This document shows positions 45,101 through 53,014 of a stretch of DNA of 64,000 bases, one piece after another. The DNA is from Rhizobium aethiopicum (GTDB taxonomy: Bacteria; Pseudomonadota; Alphaproteobacteria; Rhizobiales; Rhizobiaceae). The stretch lies in contig NZ_JACIFV010000010.1 in the NCBI RefSeq assembly GCF_014197535.1, forward strand, positions 62,001-126,000, read 5' to 3'. Made by a program: the position numbers and the translations under genes. How positions within the stretch are numbered: position 1 is the stretch's first letter; each line of letters starts with the position of its first letter. The notes under the pieces were generated by a model that was not told the origin of the DNA, made no database searches, and was given only the letters and a program-made list of their open reading frames with translations.

Positions 45101-47088
45101 GCATCAGGCGAGCTTTCGTCGATCGTGATGATCAGATCCGATCCCTGATAGCTCAGATGCACATCGGCGGGATTGGCATCGACAAGCCTCAGCTGGTCCG
45201 TGCCGTTGTTGGAAAACTCGGTGATCGTGTCGTTGCCGCCGCCCTTCGTATAGAGATATATGTCATTTCCCCCTCCGCCGTTGATGGCTTCATCCAACGA
45301 TGTTCCCAGTAGCAATTCATGGGCAGCACTGCCGGTCAGGCTATTGCCCAGGCTATCATTTGTAATGACATTGCGACTTTCAGCTACGAGATCGAAGACT
45401 TCTTTTTGCGATGCAGTGAGCATGGCAAACTCCGGAATTTCCTCAAGCGATGCTCGGAGTTCGTCGATACTGTTATGAAAAAAATCTACGCGCAGCGCCT
45501 TGATGAGCGGGACGGCGGTTTGGAGGAAGTAGCCGACCCCCCTATCCATCGACTTGTCTACAATCGACGAAAGTATTTCTTCAATGTCGCCATCGATAGT
45601 GTCAGTCGCGAGGTCGTAGCCAAGGTACTCGAAGGATCCGAGCCAACTGTCGTAAACCGAGATATCGCCTCCGACTGATATCGCGCTGGATACAGCTTGC
45701 GAAAGGAAACGCACTTTAAGATAGTCGATGATAGTCTCGTACGCTCCCTCGATTGTGTTTATCGTTGGAGCAGTCAGTCTGTCGAAACCATAGTCGGAGC
45801 CGTAGAATGCTTCAACGACTGAGAGATGATTGTCAAAAGAGTTTATATTTGAGTCGAATGTTCTTCCGGTTGCCGACGCAACCCAAGACATGATCAGTTT
45901 CTCGAACTTTGTATCAAACCTACCATCTCCGAGCGAAGGAGCCTGAAGTACAAATTCTTTAAATTCCTGAGCAAGATCCCCGTCTAGCGATGCGGAAATC
46001 CTGAAGTTCGGTACATCTCCGTAACCGCGCAGCGCGGGCAATCTCATGGCATCTACGGTATAAGAAAAGCCCTCAGGGACTTCATACTGGGAGTGTAACG
46101 TCTGGGTGGCGAAGTTGAACTCGGATGCGTAAGCCGTCGTACCATCCGCCCGAGTGAATTCAATTGTTCCAACTAAAAGATTTCCGTTATTGTTTACTTG
46201 CTCAGGCTCAAGATCGAGACGAATTGATCCAACTCCCGATTCAGCTAACGTCCGAAGCTCCCCGGCATCCAGTCGACCATTTGCGTTAGAGTCTGTCCAA
46301 AGCGAAAGCTCACCGAACGCGCTATCATTGACGTCAAGTACGCCATCACCGTTTTCGTCAATTGCCACTAGGTCGGCGATAGCGTCGCCGCTAATTGCAC
46401 CGACAAGATCATTCGCCGATACAGACTGAGCATCACCGTCAGCTTCGCGAACCAGCATGGCGTCGCTGCTCACCCATCCTGTCTTGGTCGCAAGCCCATT
46501 TCCCGTATAGTCAAAGTATACTTCAGAATTTTCAACCGCTATAGTCTCGATTCCGTTGTCATCTAAGTCGAAGACCAATGGGTCCACCAAGGCAAGGGGA
46601 TTTGGGAAATAATCCGAAAAAGATGCCGCACCCTCCCCGCCGAGCTGATCCCATGCATATGATACCAGTCCTGCGGTGACCAAACCCGCCAGCAAGGCGG
46701 CCCCAGCACCAGCACCGGCCGGCCAGCCGAACGCCGCAGCCAAAGCCAAGGCTGCATCGCCGGCAAGCAGGGCCGCAGCACCATTGGCCCATGACCCTAC
46801 CGCGCCATCCGTATCTCCTGCCGCCGCCTGCCCTACCGCGGCAAGTGCGCTGATCATAGCGGCAGGACCGGTAACACCATCAAAGTAGGGGCCATACCGA
46901 AAAGCAAATTCGGCGGATGACATCGATCTCATTGCCTGCTCAGCAATGCCCATTCCTACCACAGCAGCGTTAGCCTGATCTGATACGAGATTCCCGGCAA
47001 AACCCATTGTACTTGCGTAATCGTGAGGTAATCCGTCTCCGAAGCCTAATATTGCATCTACAGCAGCTGAACCGGTGGTAACTGACAT
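42199..47088 (-). CDS. Giant RTX-type calcium-binding secreted protein (1629 aa)
   Basis: ATG 47088 (MSVTTGSAAV) follows a perfect AAGGAGG; the frame open upstream is not needed. Residues about 50-150 are Ala/Gly-rich and hydrophobic. Next comes DPLVFDLDDNGIET, a module often opening large RTX/haemolysin-type proteins, with EF-hand-like DxNxNGxxD loops (DENGDGVLD, DSNANGRLD). The middle has five tandem 111-residue units, then further modules and canonical RTX nonapeptides (GNDTLYGDAGNDTLFG) before a C-terminal secretion region. No signal peptide is present, and prsD and prsE follow at once, so this is their cognate substrate. It may be an adhesin or matrix protein; no enzyme domain is recognised. 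Confidence 0.85.
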   Translation of the reverse strand: MSVTTGSAAVDAILGFGDGLPHDYASTMGFAGNLVSDQANAAVVGMGIAEQAMRSMSSAEFAFRYGPYFDGVTGPAAMISALAAVGQAAAGDTDGAVGSWANGAAALLAGDAALALAAAFGWPAGAGAGAALLAGLVTAGLVSYAWDQLGGEGAASFSDYFPNPLALVDPLVFDLDDNGIETIAVENSEVYFDYTGNGLATKTGWVSSDAMLVREADGDAQSVSANDLVGAISGDAIADLVAIDENGDGVLDVNDSAFGELSLWTDSNANGRLDAGELRTLAESGVGSIRLDLEPEQVNNNGNLLVGTIEFTRADGTTAYASEFNFATQTLHSQYEVPEGFSYTVDAMRLPALRGYGDVPNFRISASLDGDLAQEFKEFVLQAPSLGDGRFDTKFEKLIMSWVASATGRTFDSNINSFDNHLSVVEAFYGSDYGFDRLTAPTINTIEGAYETIIDYLKVRFLSQAVSSAISVGGDISVYDSWLGSFEYLGYDLATDTIDGDIEEILSSIVDKSMDRGVGYFLQTAVPLIKALRVDFFHNSIDELRASLEEIPEFAMLTASQKEVFDLVAESRNVITNDSLGNSLTGSAAHELLLGTSLDEAINGGGGNDIYLYTKGGGNDTITEFSNNGTDQLRLVDANPADVHLSYQGSDLIITIDESSPDAGDGGSIRLVGSLGASYYGGVETITFADGTVWGPEEWTRILLTGTSADENFVGFASNDTYYYSRGGGSDTITEVSNNGVDQLKLVDINPADVRLSYQGSDLIVTIKESSPGAGDGGSVKLVGSIGASYSAGVETIAFADGTVWGPTDWTRILLTSTSADEAFVGFASNDTYYYSRGGGNDTITESSNKGTDQLKLVDINPADVRLSYQGSDLIVTIKESSPGAGDGGSVKLVGSIGASYYAGVETIAFADGTVWGPADWTRILLTSTSADEAFVGFASNDTYYYSRGGGNDTITEASNKGTDQLKLVDINPAEVRLSYQGSDLIVTINESSPGAGDGGSVKLVGSIGASYSAGVETIAFADGTVWGPADWTRILLTSTSADEAFVGFASNDTYYYSRGGGNDTITESSNKGTDQLKLVDINPAEVTLERNGNHVVILIAESSPGAEDGGSVVLYNSINSSYSTGVERLVFADGTTWDSAAILAHITSVGGTPGNETISGTSAADEVHAGHGNDTLVGGAGGDTYIYLAGDGNDIIDEQTSGADSDILRLDDLLKSDLRFERTAAAVNDVIIRVLSTGETITLKNQFNLAGGVESIVFKDGEVLGGASGTLDTALKGMVGIYGTAGNDTLAGTPDGDTFIGGTGDDRYNSGTGSDIYVYAKGDGSDYIDDQSSSTVDIDVLRFTNLNASDVTFSRSGLHSIITVNETGAIITLDEQFYSATANYGLERIQFADGTIWDRTQIQAASWIRGTVGNDTVTGTGGNDTLYGDAGNDTLFGNDGNDILIGGDGDDALRGGTGDDNLAGGAGLDSFDGGSGFDTADFSYSTAAWTLDLQQGKALSSGTTETMVSIEALMGGTGDDILVGSSGANRLEGYLGNDTLTGGAGDDAFVFKAGFGHDTLTDFTAGAASVDVLDISTSLFSDFAAVMAAASQVGADTLITYDANNSITLKNVGLTSLHQDDFHFTTAA
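43619..45290. repeat. Five tandem 333-bp coding repeats in the RTX gene
   Basis: Matching anchor points occur at 43951, 44284, 44617, 44950 and 45283, each exactly 333 bp apart (111 codons). The middle three units are almost identical at DNA level, while both outer ones are diverged. Each encodes ADEAFVGFASNDTYYYSR, GGGNDTITE, LKLVDINPA and GVETIAFADGTVWGP blocks. Such arrays expand and shrink by recombination. Confidence 0.9.
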
Positions 47089-47177
47089 CAATTCCTCCTT
47101 GACAAGGGATGACGCTCCCCTAAAAGAAATAAACCCATAGCGCGCTGATTTGCTATTTGCAATCACAGGAGGAAGTG

Positions 47178-47636
47178 GTGGATCAGAAAAAAATGCAGTC
47201 GTACAACCAGCGAGCGTCCAAAAGCTTCTACTTTCTTGTCGCACTCTTCATTTGCGTCAGATTTTTAGTTTTCGTTTTTGATATCAAAATTCAAAATACT
47301 GGATATTTGGTATTTGGTATTTTTCTCGCAGTTATCATGTTTTTCTACAATTTTCGCCCTAAGGCTGACCTTTTGTTCTTGTTGGAATACAATTCTGATA
47401 GAACCGATGACTTATTCGTCTGGTATTTTAAAATAACCTGCGGCGCAGTTCTATTCTACACGGTCATGATATTCGGAACTATTTTTCTGAATTTCGCAAG
47501 TCAGACAAGCCCCTCTGCGAACCTAGTGGCAGTGAGCAAGGTCACATCGTTTCTAGTTCTGCCAGTTTTGGCAATAACATTTCCCCGCGTCATAGCGTCA
47601 TGCAAGTTGTTGCGAGCTGAGTACAAAAAGCTATAG
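47178..47636 (+). CDS. Four-helix membrane protein of unknown function
   Basis: GTG 47178 lies 5 bases after AGGAGG and is taken as the start; ATG 47193 is too far away. The 152-aa protein has about four hydrophobic segments (near residues 18-38, 43-60, 83-105 and 118-136) and a basic C-terminus (LLRAEYKKL). Codon use and base composition are much more AT-rich than the neighbours, suggesting a different origin. It is divergent from the giant RTX gene with only about 90 bp between starts, so the two may share a control region. No family is recognised; an immunity or accessory membrane role is only a guess. Confidence 0.6.
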   Translation: MDQKKMQSYNQRASKSFYFLVALFICVRFLVFVFDIKIQNTGYLVFGIFLAVIMFFYNFRPKADLLFLLEYNSDRTDDLFVWYFKITCGAVLFYTVMIFGTIFLNFASQTSPSANLVAVSKVTSFLVLPVLAITFPRVIASCKLLRAEYKKL

Positions 47637-47801
47637 CGGCTAAAATCCCGAAATCTCCCCAAACAATTATCATTTCCTTCAGTAGCGAAGCCTGCTTAAA
47701 ATAGAAAAGGCGACGGTCGAAAGCCGCCAATTTCAGCGTATAGTATTGGGCTATCAACTTTCCGAAGTTGTGGATCTGCATTCAACTAGAGCAGATCCTG
47801 T

Positions 47802-48214
47802 TCAATCTGGGTCATACCCTGCAGCCCTGAAGTAGTTTGCGCATTCTGCGGGTGTGAAGCGGGGGATCAATGTGCCGACCGCATCCCATAGAGCATCGAT
47901 CTTTCTCTCCGCCCGAGCCCGCAGCATGGCTAGAATGCGTTTTCAATGGGGTTGAAGTCTGGGCTATAGGGCGGCAGGAACATGAGCATGGCGCCGGCGC
48001 GCTCGATGGCGTCGCGCACACCGGATGCCTTGTGGGCCGGCAGATTGTCCATGATGACAACGTCGCCGACCTGAAGGGTCGGCAGCAAGACCTGCTCGAC
48101 ATATGCCAGGAAGACGTTGCCGTTCATGGCTCCATCGTAGACAAACGGGGCAGTCATTCCTGTAAGGCGCAGCGCGCCGGTGAAGGTCGTTGTTTTCCAA
48201 TGGCCGTGCGGCAC
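47802..48214 (-). mobile_element. IS630-family transposase remnant
   Basis: The frame from 48214 reads [33 protein letters not shown] and [15 protein letters not shown], the conserved catalytic half of IS630 DDE transposases. It then hits a stop where a short deletion removed about a dozen bases. In another frame LRARAERKIDALWDAV and FTPAECANYFRAAGYDPD complete the C-terminus to 47802. The N-terminal half is missing. The element is inactive. Confidence 0.85.
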
Positions 48215-48215
48215 G

Positions 48216-48620
48216 CCAGCTCGGCAGGGGTTTATCGGACAAGCCTACCGTGGAGCGAAAGCGGCCTATGAGCGCAATATCTGGTCGAAGGTCTGGTTTC
48301 GGCGAATGCGAGACGCGAAAGACAGGGAGAGCTTTTGGCAGTCTTCGGTGATGCTTTCAAAGATCGTTGACGCTCGTCTTGATGTCTGGTCGTTCAGTCT
48401 CGGTAGCGGAAGCGAAGTCTCTGACGCGTTCGAGCTCACTGTGAAGGCAGAGCTCGAACGCCGGATCGAGAAGTGGCAAAAAGAGCGGGAGAAAAAACTT
48501 TTTGGGGACGCGACGCCGTCGAGCGCCTTCCTCTCCGACCCTCTCCCTCGCCCGCCGCTTTCGCCGCGCCTTGTCCCTTCTTTTCTCGCTCTTTCCCCAC
48601 CCGGCATAGGCCGGCGGTGA
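48216..48620 (+). pseudogene. Truncated ORF abutting the IS630 remnant
   Basis: The plus-strand frame reads [21 protein letters not shown] and WQSSVMLSKIVDARLDVWSF, then a charged helix (ELERRIEKWQKEREKKLF) before a low-complexity Pro/Ser tail. The first 90 residues look like real protein, but the start is lost at the IS630 boundary. The family is unknown; it is possibly a gene broken by the insertion. Confidence 0.35.
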
Positions 48621-48721
48621 AAGCATACACTCGGCCCCGGGAATTATTTCGAAACCTATGACGTGTATCTGTTGGATGGTGATCGGAATTAGACCGTCTG
48701 ACGGTGAAGGAGGCGTCTGGT

Positions 48722-49708
48722 ATGAACACAGGCTCGAGTGACCGCAGCGTCCCAGCATCAGGGCGAGCGGGCTTGCGCGACTATATCGCCATTGCACGGC
48801 TCGATCACAGCACGAAGCATGTCTTCATCGTTCCGGGCATCATCCTCGCCTATCTTCTGCGCGGGGTCAGAAACGACGACCTGGCGTCTTCGGTCCTGCT
48901 TGGCCTTGTGACCGCGCTCTGCATCGCCTCTGCGAACTATTGCATCAACGAGTGGTTCGACCGCGAGTTTGACCGGCATCACCCGACGAAATCGCAGCGG
49001 TCCGCCGTGCAAAGCGCGATGAACGGCAGGCTGGTTCAGCTTGAATGGACCGTGCTGCTCATCGTCGGCCTCGGCTGCGCCATTCTCTCAAGCAAACTCC
49101 TCTTCTGCGTCGCCTGCCTGTTTGCGATTCAGGGAATCCTCTACAATCTCGACCCGATCAGAAGCAAGGACAAGGCCTATCTCGACGTCATCTCGGAATC
49201 GATCAACAATCCGATCCGCCTGGTGATCGGCTGGTCGATGATCGACCCAACGAGCCTGCCGCCGGGATCGATCATTCTCGCCTATTGGTTCGGCGGCGCG
49301 TTCCTAATGGCGGCCAAGCGCTTGTCGGAATATGACGAGATCGTCGCGTCCCATGGCAAAGAACTGCTGTCGCGCTACCGGGCGAGTTTCGCTCGGTATA
49401 CACAGGTCTCGCTGACCGCCTCCTGCATTGCCTATTCACTGTTTTCGATTGCGTTCCTGTCCGTCTTCCTGGTCAAGTATCGCATCGAATACATGCTCGT
49501 CCTGCCCTTCGTCGTTGCCCTCTTTACTGCCTATTTCGTGATGGCGACGAAACCGGGCTCTACGGCGCAAAAACCGGAGAAGCTCTTCCGCGAGCCAGGG
49601 CTGATCGCAATCGTCATGGCCCTGGTGGCCGCCTTCATCTTCACGACATTCGTCGACATTCCGCTTTTAGTGACCCTGACCGAGCAGCACTACATCACCA
49701 TCCGATGA
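48722..49708 (+). CDS. UbiA-family prenyltransferase (polyprenyl-phosphate phosphoribosyltransferase-like)
   Basis: ATG 48722 follows GAAGGAGG at good spacing. The 328-aa membrane protein has about eight segments and the UbiA aspartate motifs: NEWFDREFDRHHP in the first loop and YLDVISESINNPIRL in the second. The NxxxD form and KDKAYLD... resemble decaprenyl-phosphate 5-phosphoribose synthases. The next genes encode a HAD phosphatase and a GtrA membrane protein, overlapping by 4 bp each. The same trio occurs in Azorhizobium noe genes for arabinosylation of Nod factors and in mycobacterial arabinan synthesis. The likely product is polyprenyl-phosphate pentose for a cell-surface glycan; the epimerase pair is not seen here. 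Confidence 0.75.
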   Translation: MNTGSSDRSVPASGRAGLRDYIAIARLDHSTKHVFIVPGIILAYLLRGVRNDDLASSVLLGLVTALCIASANYCINEWFDREFDRHHPTKSQRSAVQSAMNGRLVQLEWTVLLIVGLGCAILSSKLLFCVACLFAIQGILYNLDPIRSKDKAYLDVISESINNPIRLVIGWSMIDPTSLPPGSIILAYWFGGAFLMAAKRLSEYDEIVASHGKELLSRYRASFARYTQVSLTASCIAYSLFSIAFLSVFLVKYRIEYMLVLPFVVALFTAYFVMATKPGSTAQKPEKLFREPGLIAIVMALVAAFIFTTFVDIPLLVTLTEQHYITIR

Positions 49709-50412
49709 TCATGGCGAAGGATATCGACTGGGGCAGTATCCGTTTCGTCGTCTTCGACGTCGACGGAACGCTATATAGCCAGAGGAGGCTGCGCCTTCGG
49801 ATGGCGGGCGAATTGATCGCTCATGCTGTGGCGCGGGGCAGTCTAACCAATCTGCGTGTGCTTCGTGCATATCGTTCCTTGCGCGAAACCATCGGCGAGG
49901 AGGAAATCGACGACTTTCAGGTGAACCTGATGGCGCGTATCGTCGCGCGAACTGGCGAACCTGCCGAAAGGATAGAGGCAATTGTCAGCGAGTGGATCGG
50001 CCGCCGTCCGCTCGCTCATCTCGCATCCTGCCGGTATGACGGGCTGGTCGAGCTGTTTGCCGGTCTTAGACGGCAGAACAAGGCGATCGGGATCTATTCT
50101 GATTATCCTGCCGAAGAGAAGCTGCAGAGGATGAACTTGTCGGCCGATTACATATTGACCGCAGGCGATCCCGGCGTCGGCATCCAGAAACCTCATCCAC
50201 GCGGACTGCAGATGCTGATGCAGCGCGCCGGTGTCGGTCCGGCGCAAACCGTGCTGATCGGCGACAGACCGGAGCGAGACGGTCTTGCGGCGCGGCGCGC
50301 CGGTGTCCTGCCGCTCATTCGCTCCAACGTACCGCGGGAGGACTGGCTGACCTTTTCAACCTATTCGGACCCAGTGTTCGCGGCGCTTCGGACAGAGGAA
50401 ACATCCGGATGA
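49705..50412 (+). CDS. HAD-family phosphatase of the prenyl-pentose cassette
   Basis: A 235-aa HAD hydrolase. Motif I is VVFDVDGTLY (both catalytic Asp present), motif II is in IGIYSDYP, and the later motifs are QKPHPRGLQ (Lys) and IGDRPERDG (acidic). A helical cap lies at about 30-100. ATG 49705 overlaps the UbiA stop. By analogy with neighbours of UbiA phosphoribosyltransferases, it should remove the 5-phosphate from polyprenyl-phosphoryl-phosphoribose. A general phosphatase role cannot be excluded by sequence alone. Confidence 0.8.
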   Translation: MIMAKDIDWGSIRFVVFDVDGTLYSQRRLRLRMAGELIAHAVARGSLTNLRVLRAYRSLRETIGEEEIDDFQVNLMARIVARTGEPAERIEAIVSEWIGRRPLAHLASCRYDGLVELFAGLRRQNKAIGIYSDYPAEEKLQRMNLSADYILTAGDPGVGIQKPHPRGLQMLMQRAGVGPAQTVLIGDRPERDGLAARRAGVLPLIRSNVPREDWLTFSTYSDPVFAALRTEETSG

Positions 50413-50774
50413 TCTTTTCCAAGGCTATCCGTTATGTATTCACCGGGGGGCTCGCTGCATTCGTCGACCTCACGATGTTTCGCTGCGTGCTGGCGCTTGG
50501 CCTGCCGCTCGGCCTTTCGGCGACATCGAGCTGGCTGGTCGCGGCCGCCGTCAATTACAGCGTCACCAGCCGCTATGTCTTTAATCAGGCAATAAGCCGC
50601 AAGCGCGCTTCACTGTTTCTGATCGGCGCGCTCGTCGGCTTGTCCATCAACGTCTGTGTGACGCTGATCCTCGCGCAGCAGGTCGGGCTCTCGCCCTTAT
50701 GGGCAAAGTTTTTCGGCATAGGGACGGCCTTCACCTTCAATTTCCTGATAAACCTTCTCTGGGTGTTCAGGTGA
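50409..50774 (+). CDS. GtrA-family membrane protein (probable lipid-linked sugar flippase)
   Basis: A 121-aa protein with four membrane segments and the GtrA signature (IRYVFTGGLAAFVDL near the start, SWLVAAAVNYSVTSRYVF in the middle, FNFLINLLWVFR at the end). GtrA proteins are thought to move undecaprenyl-phosphate sugars across the inner membrane. Its start overlaps the HAD stop by 4 bp, and it ends the three-gene cassette. No glycosyltransferase using the lipid-linked sugar is encoded next to it. Confidence 0.85.
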   Translation: MIFSKAIRYVFTGGLAAFVDLTMFRCVLALGLPLGLSATSSWLVAAAVNYSVTSRYVFNQAISRKRASLFLIGALVGLSINVCVTLILAQQVGLSPLWAKFFGIGTAFTFNFLINLLWVFR

Positions 50775-51104
50775 GGCCCGCAAGCGACATGCGCGCGCCA
50801 TAAGTTTCCGCCCAAGGACCGTGCCTGCAATAGCAGCAAGTCTCCGGCTGAAGGGTCATCGAGGTCGGTCGTCACCTCCTTCCGCTTTACCTAGTCGACC
50901 TGAAGAATCTGCAGCTCATTTTCTGAGATGCGGCCTTTGACGACCGCTATGGAGGCGACGGCTGATGTCACCTTCTCCACGGAGCTGGGCAGGATTGCTA
51001 TCTGGAGGCATCTATCGGTGGAATGACCAGAACCTTCCCTCATGGCCCTTTCACAAGGGCGACGAAGCGCTATGCTGTCATCACAGGACGAGCGAGAGAA
51101 TTCC
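50775..51104. other. Intergenic gap with a HlyD-like fragment at 50891-50980 (-)
   Basis: On the minus strand a short tail reads AVVKGRISENELQILQVD and stops. It closely resembles the PrsE segment AQAKGRITETELQIIQID in this window, so it is a scrap of another HlyD-type adaptor. Nothing else recognisable is present. The promoter of the next gene must lie near its right end. Confidence 0.45.
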
Positions 51105-51398
51105 ATGCGACGATCACGGCAGAGCGAGTTGCGCGAACGGATCACCATCATTGGCGACGTCAACTCCGCGTCGTTCGTCCCGTGGATTCGCCGTCATGCC
51201 GACAAGCTCGGCCTTTCCCAGAATTTTCTGCATGCCGGCGCCGAACGGATCGAACTCGAGGTCGCAGGGCCTGTCGAGCTGATCGACATGCTGGAAATGG
51301 GATGTTCGCTGGGGCCGATCGATGTCTGGGTCGATCAGATTCAGCGCAGGATTGTAGATCCCGTCTCGACACCGAAGCCCGAACGGCATCTGAGTTGA
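51105..51398 (+). CDS. Acylphosphatase-like small protein
   Basis: ATG 51105 behind GAGAG gives a 97-aa protein. The pattern RITIIGDVNSASFVPWIRRHADKLGLS...ERIELEVAG...GPIDVWVDQIQ follows the alpha/beta sandwich of acylphosphatases (G-V-x-G-V-G-F-R ... LGL ... GP...V). The catalytic Arg of GVGFR is replaced (ASFVP), so normal acylphosphatase activity is doubtful. An Asn in the second loop (QNFLHAG) may match the catalytic Asn. It precedes the Rieske operon by 130 bp but need not be part of it. Confidence 0.55.
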   Translation: MRRSRQSELRERITIIGDVNSASFVPWIRRHADKLGLSQNFLHAGAERIELEVAGPVELIDMLEMGCSLGPIDVWVDQIQRRIVDPVSTPKPERHLS

Positions 51399-51527
51399 TG
51401 CCGTTTATTTAATCATTGTTGCCAATGCGAATTTTTTATGCAAGCCTCAAAAGCTGGGACTGCAATTGCTGGCGCCGGCACCAAACCGCAGCGCCAGGCC
51501 ACTGGTAAGATTAAGGAATTAACCGTC

Positions 51528-52169
51528 ATGCCTTCCGATACGGCCGGCTCCTGGACGCCTGTCGCTCTTTCTGCCGATCTGCCGCCGGCAACCGTGATCC
51601 CGGCCTGGACACCCGCAGGATCGATTGCTCTCTGGCGCAGTCAGTCCGGGCGCCTATCGGCATCGTCCGATCGCTGCCCGCATCGGGGGATGCGGTTATC
51701 GCATGGCTTCGTGCGCGGCGAGGCTCTCTCCTGCATCTATCATGGCTGGAGCTATTCTCCGGCGGGAGGATGCATCCGTATTCCGGCTCATCCCGATCTC
51801 GTCCCGCCGGAAACGATCCGCGTGGCGGTTCAGCAGGTCGAAGAACAGGGCGGCATCATCTGGGTGGCGGTCGGAGAATCGGCTCTCCGGCCGCCACGCC
51901 TCGATCATCTCGTGCCAATACGCTCGCTGACGCTCAATGCCGACATTGCGGCGATCGAAGCGGCCGCCGGCGAAAAAGCTGATGCGGGCGGGCTGATCCG
52001 CCTGGCTGATTGTCCCTGGGTGCGGGTGCTGCCGACGGCGCAGATCGGCTCTACGCTTATTCACGTCCTAATCGAACGGGGTCGCAACGCCGCGGATCGG
52101 GTTACGGCGTCCCGCATTGCCGAAGCCCTGCGCCGCCGGGTGGAAACAAGCCAGAAGGATGTCGCATGA
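51528..52169 (+). CDS. Rieske [2Fe-2S] protein (stand-alone Rieske domain)
   Basis: ATG 51528 with AAGG upstream yields a 213-aa protein; an open frame extends upstream to 51438. A Rieske centre is intact: C50-P-H52 and C69-I-Y-H72. The domain ends near residue 125, and the remaining 90 residues (SLTLNADIAAIEAAAG...) have no catalytic Fe ligands. It thus carries only the electron-transfer part of a ring-hydroxylating oxygenase. The next gene overlaps its stop and encodes the matching catalytic domain without a Rieske motif. Together they look like a Rieske oxygenase split over two chains. Confidence 0.8.
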   Translation: MPSDTAGSWTPVALSADLPPATVIPAWTPAGSIALWRSQSGRLSASSDRCPHRGMRLSHGFVRGEALSCIYHGWSYSPAGGCIRIPAHPDLVPPETIRVAVQQVEEQGGIIWVAVGESALRPPRLDHLVPIRSLTLNADIAAIEAAAGEKADAGGLIRLADCPWVRVLPTAQIGSTLIHVLIERGRNAADRVTASRIAEALRRRVETSQKDVA

Positions 52170-53014
52170 AAGGGGCCGGTGCGATGATCGATGAATGGTA
52201 CCCGGTGGGGCTCTTCAGTAAGCTCACCGAGGCAGGAAGCAAGACCGCCTTGATGGGCGAGCCCATAGAGGTGATGCGCACGGCTGATGGTGCGGCGCGG
52301 GTCACATCGGGCGATGGACGTGCCCTGCCCGTCCGCGTCCGCTATGGTCACGTCTGGTCTTCTCTTGGCACCCCCGCCAAGGAGCTCTTCGCCATTCCCG
52401 AAGCCGATCAGCCCGGCCGCCGCTTTGTCGACGTTGGGGTCGTGCGAGTACGCTGCTCTCCCTTAAGAGCAGTCGAGAACTTCCTCGATATCGCGCATTT
52501 TCCTTTCGTCCATACCGATATTCTCGGCGCCGAACCGCACACGGAGGTCGAAAATTACAAAGTCGAGATCCGCGAGGAGGAGGATGAAGTCTGGGCGACG
52601 CAGGTGAAGTTCTACCAACCGCAGGCTGCAAAGTCGGCGACCGGCGGGATAACCACCGAGTATATGTACCGGGTGCCGGCCCCGACCTGCTCGGTGCTTT
52701 ACAAGACCTGCCCTCCCCGCCCGGAGGAGTGGGATGTCATAACTCTGTTCGTCCAGCCGCTTGCGGAAGACCTTTGCGATGTGTGGCCGTGGATGGCCCT
52801 CTTCGACGACGTGACGCCAATGACAGACCTCATCCATTTTCAGCAAATGATTTTCCTGCAGGATCGGTCGATCCTCGAAAACCAGATCCCGGCACTTCTG
52901 CCGCTCGATCCCGGCATGGAAATTCCGACCAGGGCCGACCTGACCTCGATCGCTTACCGGCGCTGGCTGAAGCGCCACAACTATCTCTATGGCGCGCAGC
53001 TGGTCGCACAATGA
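52166..53014 (+). CDS. Rieske-less oxygenase catalytic subunit
   Basis: The 282-aa protein starts MKGAGAMIDEWYPVG at 52166 (ATGA overlap). Its C-terminal two thirds form the catalytic domain of Rieske non-heme iron oxygenases: the iron-ligand motif D108-x2-H111-x4-H116 in NFLDIAHFPFVH, and FLQDRSILENQ supplying the third acidic ligand. The N-terminal 80 residues keep the outer strands of a Rieske fold (DEWYPVG, MGEPIEVMR) but no CxH/CxxH. This resembles caffeine-pathway NdmC, which also lacks a cluster and depends on partner proteins including a GST. The electron-carrying cluster is probably supplied by the preceding gene. A reductase is not encoded nearby. Confidence 0.8.
   Translation: MKGAGAMIDEWYPVGLFSKLTEAGSKTALMGEPIEVMRTADGAARVTSGDGRALPVRVRYGHVWSSLGTPAKELFAIPEADQPGRRFVDVGVVRVRCSPLRAVENFLDIAHFPFVHTDILGAEPHTEVENYKVEIREEEDEVWATQVKFYQPQAAKSATGGITTEYMYRVPAPTCSVLYKTCPPRPEEWDVITLFVQPLAEDLCDVWPWMALFDDVTPMTDLIHFQQMIFLQDRSILENQIPALLPLDPGMEIPTRADLTSIAYRRWLKRHNYLYGAQLVAQ

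Noticed and set aside
43619..45290. Regular repeats that could suggest a CRISPR array
   Set aside because: The 333-bp period, open reading frame and RTX-type protein repeats show a coding tandem array, not short repeats with spacers.
48620..48721. Nod box before the UbiA-HAD-GtrA cassette
   Set aside because: The conserved ATC-N9-GAT arrangement of a nod box was not found in the 100 bp upstream, so a symbiotic promoter is not supported.
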